Shown here: in pieces, positions 1 to 6,741 of the stretch
Numbering within the stretch: the first letter of the stretch is position 1
Layout of the letters: each line of letters opens with the position of its first letter
Assembly: GCA_029939715.1 (NCBI GenBank)
Contig: JAOZSJ010000086.1
Coordinates: 1-15,298 of the forward strand
Length of the DNA: 15,298 nucleotides
DNA from: 4572-123 sp002084545
GTDB taxonomy: Bacteria; Desulfobacterota; Desulfobacteria; Desulfobacterales; 4572-123
Reading direction: 5' to 3'
Position numbers and translations under genes: made by a program
Notes under the pieces: generated by a model
The model's database searches: none
What the model saw: only the letters and a program-made list of their open reading frames with translations
Told to the model about the DNA's origin: nothing

Positions 1-539
1 CAGATCAGTTCCGGCTCACTGGCCAGTGCCCGCCCGATCTCCAGTATTTTCTGTTCGCCCAATGGCAGGCTGTCCGCCGAATCCTTGAATTTATCAGCAA
101 GCCCGATAAATTTTAAAATTTTTAATGCACTTTCCCGAATCCGTTTTTCCCTGCGTCTGGACCGCGGCAAAACAAATCCGGAAGCCATAAATGAGGTTCG
201 AATTCGAGTATGGCATCCCAGCATGACATTTTCAAGGACCGTCATATTCCCAAACAGCTCAACTGTTTGGAATGTCCGGGAAATACCCAGGTATGCAATT
301 TTGTGGGCCTTTAGATGCTGGATAGGCCGGCCTTTAAATCGCACAGTTCCCTCTGTTGGTGAAAAAGACCCTGTAATAATATTAAACAAAGTGGTCTTGC
401 CGGCGCCGTTAGGGCCTATAATCGCTTTAATAATTCCTTTTTTTACCCGAAAATTAAGGTCGCTAAGAGCAATGAGACCACCAAAAGCCATGACCACTTT
501 TTGTACTTCCAGAACATTTTCTTCTCTAATCGTATTCAC
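1..539 (-). CDS. livG: Branched-chain amino acid-type ABC transporter ATP-binding protein LivG (partial, N-terminal ~179 residues)
   Basis: ATPase subunit of the first Liv-type (HAAT family) importer, acting at the cytoplasmic face of the LivH/LivM pore. The minus-strand reading frame gives a Walker A motif GPNGAGKTT about residue 40, a Q-loop region (GISRTFQTVELF), and a degenerate ABC signature LPLGEQKILEIGRALA just before the window edge; Walker B and the rest lie outside. No ATG fits the N-terminus well; a GTG at 539 preceded by AGGAG about ten nucleotides upstream is the best start, six nucleotides after the livM stop. It is the last gene visible of the paaK-ACT-livKHMG operon; livF is expected beyond the left edge. 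The identity as an ABC ATPase is certain; the LivG assignment rests on operon position and sequence style. Confidence 0.93.
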   Translation of the reverse strand, partial: MNTIREENVLEVQKVVMAFGGLIALSDLNFRVKKGIIKAIIGPNGAGKTTLFNIITGSFSPTEGTVRFKGRPIQHLKAHKIAYLGISRTFQTVELFGNMTVLENVMLGCHTRIRTSFMASGFVLPRSRRREKRIRESALKILKFIGLADKFKDSADSLPLGEQKILEIGRALASEPELI

Positions 540-545
540 CTGTAA

Positions 546-1499
546 CTAACTCCTGAACCAATCTTTTACGATTCCCGGCACCCCTGCCAGGCCTTGGGGT
601 AAAAAGATCGTGACTAAAAGCAGAATAGCTCCATAGATGATAACATCAAATTCCTCAAAATAATGCAGCCACTCATAGCTTAAAAAGGTAATCAGGCCGG
701 CACCAATGACAGCACCCCAGATATTATGCATCCCACCTAGAGAGATCATGATCAAAAGTTTGACCGAAAAGAAAAGATCAAATGTGGATGGATTAATAAA
801 ATTAAGATAATGGGCATAAAGACTGCCGGCCAAAGATGCTAAAACAGCCGAATAAACAAAGATCATTATCTTGAATTTAAAAACATTCACTCCCATGGCA
901 CTTGAAGCCGGTTCGCTGGCATGGATGGCTCTTAAGGCCCGCCCTGTGCCTGATTGAATTACATTGACGGTAAAAATAAAGGCAGCTAAAACAAAACCCC
1001 ACACCAGGTAAAAATATTTTTCAACAGAATCCAGATCAAATCCAAATATGCTTAAACCCGGGATTCCCGCCATGCCGTCCGGACCGCCGGTCCATTCGGC
1101 CTCTTCATTAAAAATGATGAAAATGATGACTCCGAAGGCAAGGGTTGCCATGGCCAGGTAATGGCCTTTTAATTTAAGAGAGGGCGCTCCCACCAATAGT
1201 GCAATCACCGCCGCAACAGTCATGCCTATACACATGCAGGCCCAGGGGTTCAAGTTATACCGGACTGTCAGAATAGCCGATACATAGGCACCGATTCCAT
1301 AAAAAGCTGCATGCCCAATTGATATCTGGCCGGCATACCCCATCAGCAGACTGAGGCCGATAGTAATCAGAGAAAAAATTCCCGCAAAAACCATGATATC
1401 AGTATAATGGTCTATAGCGGGAATCTGGCGTGCAATCCATGGGAAGGTAATGATAAATAAAACAAAGATGGCTATGGGGAGCTTAGCGATTCGTAACAT
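546..1499 (-). CDS. livM: Liv-type ABC transporter permease LivM
   Basis: Inner-membrane permease of the first Liv importer, 317 residues, about the usual length. It is strongly hydrophobic with eight or more likely membrane segments and carries the family hallmark GYAGQISIGHAAFYGIGAY near residue 55, followed by a loop AEWTGGPDGMAGIPG typical of LivM. The C-terminal half has the cytoplasmic coupling segment (SLGGMHNIWGAVIGAG). It starts two nucleotides after the livH stop and ends six before livG, so it is translationally coupled. The substrate cannot be read from the sequence; LivHM systems carry branched-chain and aromatic amino acids, amides and various acids. Its linkage to paaK and to a Phe-dependent leader suggests an aromatic compound (inference). 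Confidence 0.95.
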   Translation of the reverse strand: MLRIAKLPIAIFVLFIITFPWIARQIPAIDHYTDIMVFAGIFSLITIGLSLLMGYAGQISIGHAAFYGIGAYVSAILTVRYNLNPWACMCIGMTVAAVIALLVGAPSLKLKGHYLAMATLAFGVIIFIIFNEEAEWTGGPDGMAGIPGLSIFGFDLDSVEKYFYLVWGFVLAAFIFTVNVIQSGTGRALRAIHASEPASSAMGVNVFKFKIMIFVYSAVLASLAGSLYAHYLNFINPSTFDLFFSVKLLIMISLGGMHNIWGAVIGAGLITFLSYEWLHYFEEFDVIIYGAILLLVTIFLPQGLAGVPGIVKDWFRS

Positions 1500-1501
1500 G
1501 T

Positions 1502-2404
1502 CTAAAACCTTTTGATTTTGCTGATCTCCATGCTTCCGAAAATTCCGCTGGGCTTAAAGAACAAGACAGCCATAAGGACAAGCAGTGCAAAGGCATCCTT
1601 GTATCCGGAAGAGATAAGTCCGGCTCCAAAGGATTCGATACTTCCAATGATCAGTCCACCCAGGATAGCACCGGGAAAGCTGCCCAGTCCTCCCAAAATA
1701 ACGGCTCCGAATCCCTTTATGGCAAGCATGGCACCACGGTCATATTCCATCAAGGAGATGGGAGTCACGGTAATACCCGCCACCGCTCCGATGCCGGCTG
1801 AAAGAGCAAAGGACAATAGAATCATCCGCTTGACATCGATGCCCACCAGACTGGCCGCATCCGCATTGTCGGCGCAGGCGCTCATGGCCTTGCCGATGAT
1901 GGTCCGATCAAAAAATATGGACAGAGCAATAGCTGTGATGACCAGAAACCCAATCACCCAGAAATACTGTGGTTGAATCACGGCGCCTAAGAAAGTAATG
2001 GGATCGCGCCCGGAAAACGCGGGAAGATCGTAAGGGTTCTTGCCCCAGATAAACATGGCAATACCCTTAATCAGGGTGGAAGCTGCAATAGTAGCAATAA
2101 TCAAAGTAAGAACCGAGGGCCGGCGAATGGGACGAATGGCCAACCGGTCCAAAAGCACCCCCACCAGCGTGACAAGAATTATTGTCGCCGGAAAGGCCAG
2201 AATAAAGGGCAGTCCCATGGCAACATGCAAAAAAACCATGATCAGCCCCCCCAGCATGACGAATTCACCCTGGGCAAAATTGATGATCTCGGTTACATTA
2301 TAGATAATATTAAATCCCACGGCCACCATGGCATAAACACTGCCCACGGTCAGCCCGGTTATCAGATACTGAAAAAGCTGGCTCACCAGCGTAATTTTTT
2401 CCAT
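1502..2404 (-). CDS. livH: Liv-type ABC transporter permease LivH
   Basis: Second permease subunit of the first Liv importer, 300 residues. It shows the typical N-terminus LITGLTVGSVYAMVAVGFNIIYNVTEI (described here as residues ~14-40; not one continuous quotation of a motif), the NFAQGEF motif, and the C-terminal coupling motif ILGGLGSFPGAILGG near residue 235. Multiple hydrophobic segments span the whole length. The Shine-Dalgarno is weak (AGAGACG). A 101-nt gap separates it from livK upstream, and it almost abuts livM downstream. The family is certain; the substrate is unknown, with an aromatic amino acid or aryl acid inferred from the operon. Confidence 0.95.
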   Translation of the reverse strand: MEKITLVSQLFQYLITGLTVGSVYAMVAVGFNIIYNVTEIINFAQGEFVMLGGLIMVFLHVAMGLPFILAFPATIILVTLVGVLLDRLAIRPIRRPSVLTLIIATIAASTLIKGIAMFIWGKNPYDLPAFSGRDPITFLGAVIQPQYFWVIGFLVITAIALSIFFDRTIIGKAMSACADNADAASLVGIDVKRMILLSFALSAGIGAVAGITVTPISLMEYDRGAMLAIKGFGAVILGGLGSFPGAILGGLIIGSIESFGAGLISSGYKDAFALLVLMAVLFFKPSGIFGSMEISKIKRF

Positions 2405-2505
2405 ACGTCTCTATTTACAGCAAAGCTCCGCTTCAAACCGGCAAATTGAGTAAAAAAGTGACGGATAGCATGAAGCGAAGCCGGCTATTGTTAAAAATCA
2501 ATGAA

Positions 2506-3678
2506 TCAGTCAGCCAGGGACCAGTCGCCATCTTTAACAACAACTATGTTAAAGGCATCTTTAGACAGGCCGTTATGGTCATTCGAGGAATAATTGAAAA
2601 CACCATGCTGACCCACAAAGTTAGTAATATTATTTTCAAGATAATCCCGAATTTTTGTCTTATCATCGCCAACATTCGAAAGGGCTTTTACTACCATTTG
2701 CAATGCATCCCAGCTATGTCCGCCGAATGAACTCAGGGGTTCATTGTATTTGGCCGTATAGCTTTTAAGATAATCCATTGCTACATTTTTTTGAGGGTGG
2801 TCTGCGTGTAAAAGCTCGGCGATATTACAGGCTCCCAGCGGGCAGAAAACACCCTCGGCAGCTCCTGCGGCCAGTTTGATATTTTTACGGCTGCCAAAGC
2901 CATGGCTCTGATATAACGGGATCCCCGCCATTCCCAGATCTCTCCAGTTGCGAGTCACCGTAACCTGTGTCGGACCGATGGACCAATTGATAATAGCGGA
3001 GGGAGCCTTGCCCTTGATTTTGGTCAACTGGGCTGTCATATCCGTGTCCTTTGGCCCGTATTTTTCATCGGCAACGATGTTCATATTATGCTCGGGTGCA
3101 AGCCGGATCAACTCTGAACGTCCACTGGCCCCAAATCCGGAAGTTACACTTATGATGGCTATTTTATTGATTCCTCTGCTTTTAAGATGGGTATAAATGG
3201 CTTCAACCGCGAGGCTGTCCGACTGGGGTGACTTGAAAACCCATTTATAAGGTTTGCCCGTTTTTTCATTGTGAACAATTTTGTAACTGGCCGCACAGGA
3301 AACCAGGGGGGTTTTATATTTTTCAACAACCGGTATCACCGCAAGAGAAAGCCCGCTCAAAGAAGGACCGATCACAGCACAGACCTTATCCCTGGTAATG
3401 AGTTTTTTTACCGCCAGGTTGCACTTGGTGGCATCCCCTTCGTCGTCATAAATAACAAGTTCCAGTTTTTTCCCGTTAATGCCGCCGGCCGCGTTAATCT
3501 TTTCAGCCAGCATCTCGGCGGTTTTCTTTTCCGGATCACCCAAAAAAGAAGCACGGCCGGTCACCGAAAAAACGGCACCTACCTTATATTCCCCTTCAAA
3601 AGCATTTGCCTGGCTGACAAGCAGCCCCATACCGAAAAAGCAAATTGTTGCAATAATAGCAATTCGTCTGAGTGTCAT
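2506..3678 (-). CDS. livK: Periplasmic substrate-binding protein of the first Liv importer (LivK/LivJ type)
   Basis: A 390-residue ABC solute-binding protein of the Peripla_BP_6 type. I chose the ATG at 3678, not an upstream in-frame ATG at 3723, because GGGAG lies seven nucleotides before it and translation then begins with a clean signal peptide: MTLRR, a hydrophobic core, and an AxA-type cleavage site at ...SQANA near residue 26. The mature part begins with the family pattern YKVGAVFSVTGRASFLGDPE, followed by AEKINAAGGINGKKLEL and the DDEGD segment. It captures the ligand in the periplasm and delivers it to LivHM. The ligand is not determined; the neighbouring aryl-CoA ligase, tandem-ACT protein and Phe attenuator make an aromatic amino acid or arylacetate the leading guess. 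Confidence 0.93.
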   Translation of the reverse strand: MTLRRIAIIATICFFGMGLLVSQANAFEGEYKVGAVFSVTGRASFLGDPEKKTAEMLAEKINAAGGINGKKLELVIYDDEGDATKCNLAVKKLITRDKVCAVIGPSLSGLSLAVIPVVEKYKTPLVSCAASYKIVHNEKTGKPYKWVFKSPQSDSLAVEAIYTHLKSRGINKIAIISVTSGFGASGRSELIRLAPEHNMNIVADEKYGPKDTDMTAQLTKIKGKAPSAIINWSIGPTQVTVTRNWRDLGMAGIPLYQSHGFGSRKNIKLAAGAAEGVFCPLGACNIAELLHADHPQKNVAMDYLKSYTAKYNEPLSSFGGHSWDALQMVVKALSNVGDDKTKIRDYLENNITNFVGQHGVFNYSSNDHNGLSKDAFNIVVVKDGDWSLAD

Positions 3679-3755
3679 TTTCTTCTCCCTATTGTTACTG
3701 GTATAAAAAATAATGATATTCATCTATTCGTCGGTTTAAAAGGTTTTAAACTCGT

Positions 3756-4187
3756 CTACATGGTATAAACTTCGCTTCCCTCAATCACCGTTACGTTATT
3801 TTTTTGGAATAATTCTATGGCCTTATCGATCGCATCGATTCTGAAAATCATTACCGCATTTTTCCCGCTATGCTGCACAAAAGCATACATATATTCCACA
3901 TTGATTCCGGCCTGGTGCAAAATATCGAGTATCCTATGCAGGCCTCCGGGGCTGTCTTCCACTTCTACCGCTATAACATCCGTTTTTCCCACGGAAAAGC
4001 CACGGTTTTTAAGTGCCTCTATGGCCTTTTGATTATTATTTACAATTAGACGCAGGACGCCAAAATCGGATGTATCGGCCAGGGCCAGCGCCCTGATATT
4101 CACATCCGCTTCTGCAAGAATAGCTGAAACTTCAGCCAAACGTCCGGCCTTGTTTTCCAAAAACACTGATATCTGTTCCGCCCGCAT
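3756..4187 (-). CDS. Tandem ACT-domain amino-acid-binding protein
   Basis: A 143-residue protein made of two ACT domains and nothing else. Domain one is about residues 4-70 (ISVFLENKAGRLAEVSAIL, then VNIRALALAD), and domain two about 71-143 (VIAVEVEDSPGGLHRILDIL, then INVEYMYAFV). Each has the glycine between strand one and helix one that usually contacts an amino-acid ligand. No enzyme or DNA-binding domain is attached, so it is probably a small-molecule sensor or allosteric partner in the cytoplasm. Small tandem-ACT proteins are known as frequent neighbours of phenylacetate-CoA ligase genes in anaerobes. The start is supported by GGGAGG six nucleotides upstream. It sits between paaK and livK in the same operon; binding of Phe or another aromatic amino acid is inferred. 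Confidence 0.92.
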   Translation of the reverse strand: MRAEQISVFLENKAGRLAEVSAILAEADVNIRALALADTSDFGVLRLIVNNNQKAIEALKNRGFSVGKTDVIAVEVEDSPGGLHRILDILHQAGINVEYMYAFVQHSGKNAVMIFRIDAIDKAIELFQKNNVTVIEGSEVYTM

Positions 4188-4302
4188 ATCTTGCCTCCCT
4201 TTTCACTATCACTGGTTATTAGTAACTGATTATTGTTCGTTGATATTCGACATCTGTCACATTTCAACATCCAATCCCAGATATTCGGCGCTCAATTGAT
4301 AC

Positions 4303-5604
4303 TTACATATTTCGATTGTCAATTACCCGCACCGCTTTTCCCTGGCTGCGGGCAATCATCTTTGGTTCCACCAGCTTTACTTTTGCTGAAACGCCGAGAT
4401 AATCCTTTATATTCTTTGCTATCTTTCTCTCCCTGTTCTGCAGGTGTTTTACTTCATCTGAAAACAGGCGTTCACCCATTTCGATCAGAACCGTAAGCGT
4501 ATCCAGATTATCCTTCCTGTCTACCACAAGCTGATAGTGGGGTTCAACTTCATCCATTTCCATGAGAACACTTTCAATTTGCGATGGAAACACATTAACG
4601 CCGCGAATAATCAGCATATCGTCAGTCCGACCACTGACCCTGTTCATGCGTATATGTGTCCGGCCGCATATGCACGGCTCCGGATTGAGTGAAGTTATAT
4701 CACGAGTTCTATACCGTATCACCGGGAAAGCTTCCTTGGTTATGGTTGTAAAAACAAGTTCACCGGTCTCCCCGTAAGGAAGAACTTCTCCGGTCACGGG
4801 ATCGATAATTTCGGGAATAAAATGATCCTCAAATATGTGAAGGCCTTTTTTTGCTTCGTGACATTCAATAGCAACGCCGGGCCCGATCACCTCGCTTAAT
4901 CCATAAATATCCACAGCGGTTAAATTCAACTTCCGTTCTATTTCTTCCCGCATATTCTCCGACCAGGGTTCGGCACCGAATATTCCGAATTTAAATTTTA
5001 AATCTTCAAAAGAGATCCCCGCTTCATCCGCCACTTCCGCAAGGTGAAGCGCATATGAAGGCGTTGCCGTCAATATTGTGGGCCCAAAATCCTTCATTAT
5101 CACAACCTGTCTCTTTGTATTTCCTCCTGAAACCGGAATAACGGAAGCCCCTAATTTCTCGGCACCGTAGTGAATACCCAGACCTCCTGTAAAGAGTCCA
5201 TAACCGTATGCATTGTGAATGATGTCTTCACGAGTTGCTCCACCCGCGGCAAGCGAACGGGCCATAAGCTCAGCCCAGGTATTAATATCCCTGGCCGTGT
5301 AACCTACCACGGTCGGCTGGCCGGTAGTTCCGGATGATGCATGAATACGAACGACATTTTCCATTGGAACCGCAAACATTCCAAAGGGATAATTGTCACG
5401 CAAATCGTCCTTTGTAGTGAATGGGATTTTTTGTAAATCTTCAAGAGATTGAATGTCGTTCGGCGTGATGCCGTTTTCTTTAAATATTTTGCGGTAAAAA
5501 GGAACATTAGCATAAACACGATCAATTGTGGTCTTCAGTCTGCGTAATATGATCGCCTCAAGATCTTCTCTTGGCATGGTTTCAAATCCGATGTCGAGAA
5601 TCAT
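4303..5604 (-). CDS. paaK: Phenylacetate-CoA ligase (aryl-CoA ligase) PaaK
   Basis: An adenylate-forming enzyme of 433 residues, the normal PaaK length. PaaK makes an aryl-CoA from an arylacetate (phenylacetate, sometimes indoleacetate), ATP and CoA in the cytoplasm. The AMP-binding loop SSGTTGQPT is at residues 90-98. YGLSEVIGPGVA (about residue 235) is the adenylate-binding motif, and GRTDDMLIIRGVNVFPSQIE leads into the AMP-ligase C-terminal domain of the PaaK family. The start has an excellent AAGGAG eight nucleotides upstream. It is the first structural gene of the operon, preceded by a long attenuator leader. In anaerobes PaaK can serve phenylalanine degradation or, with an indolepyruvate-type ferredoxin oxidoreductase, the reverse route from arylacetate to arylpyruvate. 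The Phe-starvation control inferred here favours the second. Confidence 0.95.
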   Translation of the reverse strand: MILDIGFETMPREDLEAIILRRLKTTIDRVYANVPFYRKIFKENGITPNDIQSLEDLQKIPFTTKDDLRDNYPFGMFAVPMENVVRIHASSGTTGQPTVVGYTARDINTWAELMARSLAAGGATREDIIHNAYGYGLFTGGLGIHYGAEKLGASVIPVSGGNTKRQVVIMKDFGPTILTATPSYALHLAEVADEAGISFEDLKFKFGIFGAEPWSENMREEIERKLNLTAVDIYGLSEVIGPGVAIECHEAKKGLHIFEDHFIPEIIDPVTGEVLPYGETGELVFTTITKEAFPVIRYRTRDITSLNPEPCICGRTHIRMNRVSGRTDDMLIIRGVNVFPSQIESVLMEMDEVEPHYQLVVDRKDNLDTLTVLIEMGERLFSDEVKHLQNRERKIAKNIKDYLGVSAKVKLVEPKMIARSQGKAVRVIDNRNM

Positions 5605-5697
5605 TCCAACAACTCCTTTCAGAAAAGATTGTTATGCCCGGGTTTCTCACAGGTTAAAGTCGTTCATGAAAAATACAAAAACGAGCACATTTCCAAG

Positions 5698-5730
5698 AAA
5701 AAAGGCTGCGGGTGATACCCACAGCCTTTT
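5698..5730 (-). terminator. Terminator 2, strong Rho-independent terminator inside the paaK leader
   Basis: The minus-strand arms GGCTGTGGGT (5726-5717) and ACCCGCAGCC (5713-5704) pair over ten positions with one U-G and a 3-nt loop. AAAA/TTTT flanks extend the stem, and the T run goes on to 5698. On the plus strand the wobble becomes a C-A mismatch, so the signal belongs to minus-strand RNA. It sits about 95 nt before the paaK start with no gene ending upstream, so it must act on the paaK leader. The segment CUGUGGGU (5724-5717) can instead pair with ACCCAUGG (5743-5736), which would block this terminator whenever 3:4 is open. Confidence 0.88.
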
Positions 5731-5771
5731 AAAAACCATGGGTTCCGCGTTTTTCGTCTACCCATGGTTTT
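5731..5771 (-). terminator. Terminator 1 of the attenuator (hairpin 3:4)
   Basis: A perfect 12-bp inverted repeat: AAAACCATGGGT (5771-5760) pairs with ACCCATGGTTTT (5743-5732) around a 16-nt loop. The right arm runs into a five-T tract on the minus strand. It competes with the antiterminator pairing 2:3. The U tract is short, so termination here alone may be incomplete; a stronger hairpin follows directly. Confidence 0.75.
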
Positions 5772-5796
5772 GAGTTTATATCAAGCGAGGCATTTT

Positions 5797-5874
5797 CTAC
5801 ATTGCCGGCCCATGGATAGACTTCCTAAAAAAGAAGTCATCCAAAAAACTAAAGTAGAAAAACCGAACTTTCAT
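5797..5874 (-). CDS. Phe-rich leader peptide of the paaK operon attenuator (25 residues)
   Basis: A small ORF begins with ATG at 5874, preceded by AGGGG at a six-nucleotide spacing, and ends with TAG at 5799-5797. The peptide starts MKVRFFYFSFLDDFFFR and continues KSIHGPAM. It holds seven Phe codons (positions 5, 6, 8, 10, 14, 15, 16) and one Tyr codon (7) among 25. This matches the build of enterobacterial pheA leader peptides: a short, well-initiated ORF with clustered codons for the regulating amino acid. Its 3' part encodes attenuator segments 1 and 2. Its likely role is to measure charged Phe-tRNA by ribosome position, not to act as a peptide. The codon cluster, ribosome site and fitting RNA structures together make chance unlikely. 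Confidence 0.88.
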   Translation of the reverse strand: MKVRFFYFSFLDDFFFRKSIHGPAM

Positions 5875-5923
5875 CTTTAACCCCTGTAATTTATATAAAA
5901 TAACCAGTATATCTTCAAAGAAC

Positions 5924-5952
5924 CGTATAATGAGAAAATATATATATGTCAA
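5924..5952 (-). promoter_or_regulatory. Sigma70-type promoter of the paaK-ACT-liv operon
   Basis: A perfect -35 box TTGACA (5952-5947) is followed after 17 nt by TATACG (5929-5924), four of six matches to the -10 consensus, in an AT-rich spacer. Transcription would begin near 5917, about 40 nt before the leader peptide ATG. A second pair, TTGAAG (5918-5913) and TATAAA (5895-5890), also has 17-nt spacing, but its start would fall on the leader peptide's ribosome site, so it is less likely. Confidence 0.65.
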
Positions 5953-6155
5953 GAAAAAATATTTATTCTTTTCTACATCCCGTTATAAAATGAACATTCA
6001 CTTTGTTGTCAATGAATTCTTTTGCCGCATTTTTTAACAAATTGTTTCTACCTTAAAAAAACCTGACCGCTCCTGCAGTAATCCCTTGCTCCATTTGACC
6101 TTGACACACAATTACCATTTGTTTTATGGGAAGGTATCGGCTTAAGAGAGCACAC

Positions 6156-6640
6156 ATGGAAAATTCAAAGAAAACCACGATTGATTCACCAAGTGCTTTT
6201 ATCAACCGCGAGTTGAGTTGGCTCAGCTTCGCACGCCGTGTGCTCGCGCTTGGGGAGGATCCGAACCTGCCCCTGCTTGAACGCGTCAAGTTCGCCGGAA
6301 TCATGGGTATGCTGTTCGATGAGTTCACAATGAAACCTGGAATATAAAGAGCTTAACAAAAAGCAGCGCACTCATATGGAACGGTATTTTCGTGAATCGG
6401 TTGAGCCTATCCTGACACCGCTTGCAGTAGACGTTTCACATCCATTTCCTTTCATCAGCAACCTCGGGCTGAACCTTGCGGTGCAGCTCATGAAGACCAA
6501 GAAAAAACGCAAACGTTTTGTACGAATCAAGGTGCCTGCAAATCGCCCTCGCTGGGTGCCGCTTTCCGGCGGTGCCGGTTATGTGCCATTGGAGCAGGTG
6601 ATCGCATATAACCTCAACATATTGTTCCCCAAGGCATCCG
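6156..6640 (+). pseudogene. ppk: Polyphosphate kinase (ppk1) remnant with internal deletion and lost C-terminus
   Basis: Two adjacent pieces of a PPK1 N-terminus lie in different frames. The first (ATG at 6156, stop at 6347) has the conserved FINRELSWLSFARRVL, then PLLERVKF and a DEF motif. The second, from about 6340, has ELNKKQRTHMERYFRESVEP, ILTPLAVDVSHPFPFISNLG and YVPLEQVIAYNLNILFP, then loses similarity near 6640. Compared with E. coli PPK about 65 residues are missing between the pieces, and the deletion changes frame. Everything beyond roughly residue 215 of about 700 is gone, including the catalytic histidines. TTGACA at 6101-6106 may be part of the old promoter. The high conservation of what remains suggests recent decay. 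An assembly error is an alternative for the first lesion. Confidence 0.88.
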
Positions 6641-6741
6641 GCATTATAACTTCCCAGACTGAATGCTTCTTGACAGCTTACGGGTATTATTTTAATATTC
6701 AAAACAAGGATTACGAAACCAAAATGTTCTGGAGGTCTTCC

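Larger units (their letters stand above)
5698..5842 (-). promoter_or_regulatory. Phenylalanine-type transcription attenuator in the paaK leader
   Basis: Minus-strand RNA with five pairing segments. Pairing 1:2 joins 5842-5833 (GGATGACTTC) to 5824-5814 (ten pairs, one bulged U). Pairing 2:3 joins 5821-5810 (GTCTATCCATGG) to 5767-5756 (CCATGGGTAGAC), twelve pairs with one G-U. Pairing 3:4 joins 5771-5760 to 5743-5732, twelve perfect pairs ending in a U tract. Segment 2 is shared by 1:2 and 2:3, and segment 3 by 2:3 and 3:4. Phe codons 14-16 of the leader peptide fall in segment 1 and its loop; the peptide's stop codon lies just past segment 2. Inferred action: a ribosome stalled for Phe-tRNA masks segment 1, so 2:3 forms and RNA polymerase reads through. 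A ribosome that reaches the stop covers segment 2, so the terminator 3:4 forms. Confidence 0.88.

Noticed and set aside
3679..3723. Upstream in-frame start adding 15 residues to the first LivK
   Set aside because: The downstream ATG at 3678 has GGGAG at good spacing and begins a normal signal peptide.
5664..5765. A 33-codon minus-strand ORF rich in aromatic residues (begins MGRRKTRNPWF) running through both terminators
   Set aside because: It has no ribosome binding site and its Phe codons come from the terminator T runs. The ORF at 5874-5797 has a proper ribosome site and fits the hairpin logic, so it is the leader peptide.
5733..5771. T-box-like motif on the plus strand (GGTTCCGCG followed by TTTTTCG)
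   Set aside because: The resemblance is short, no specifier hairpin is visible, and the plus strand leads only to a broken ppk. The same bases are explained by minus-strand hairpin 3:4.
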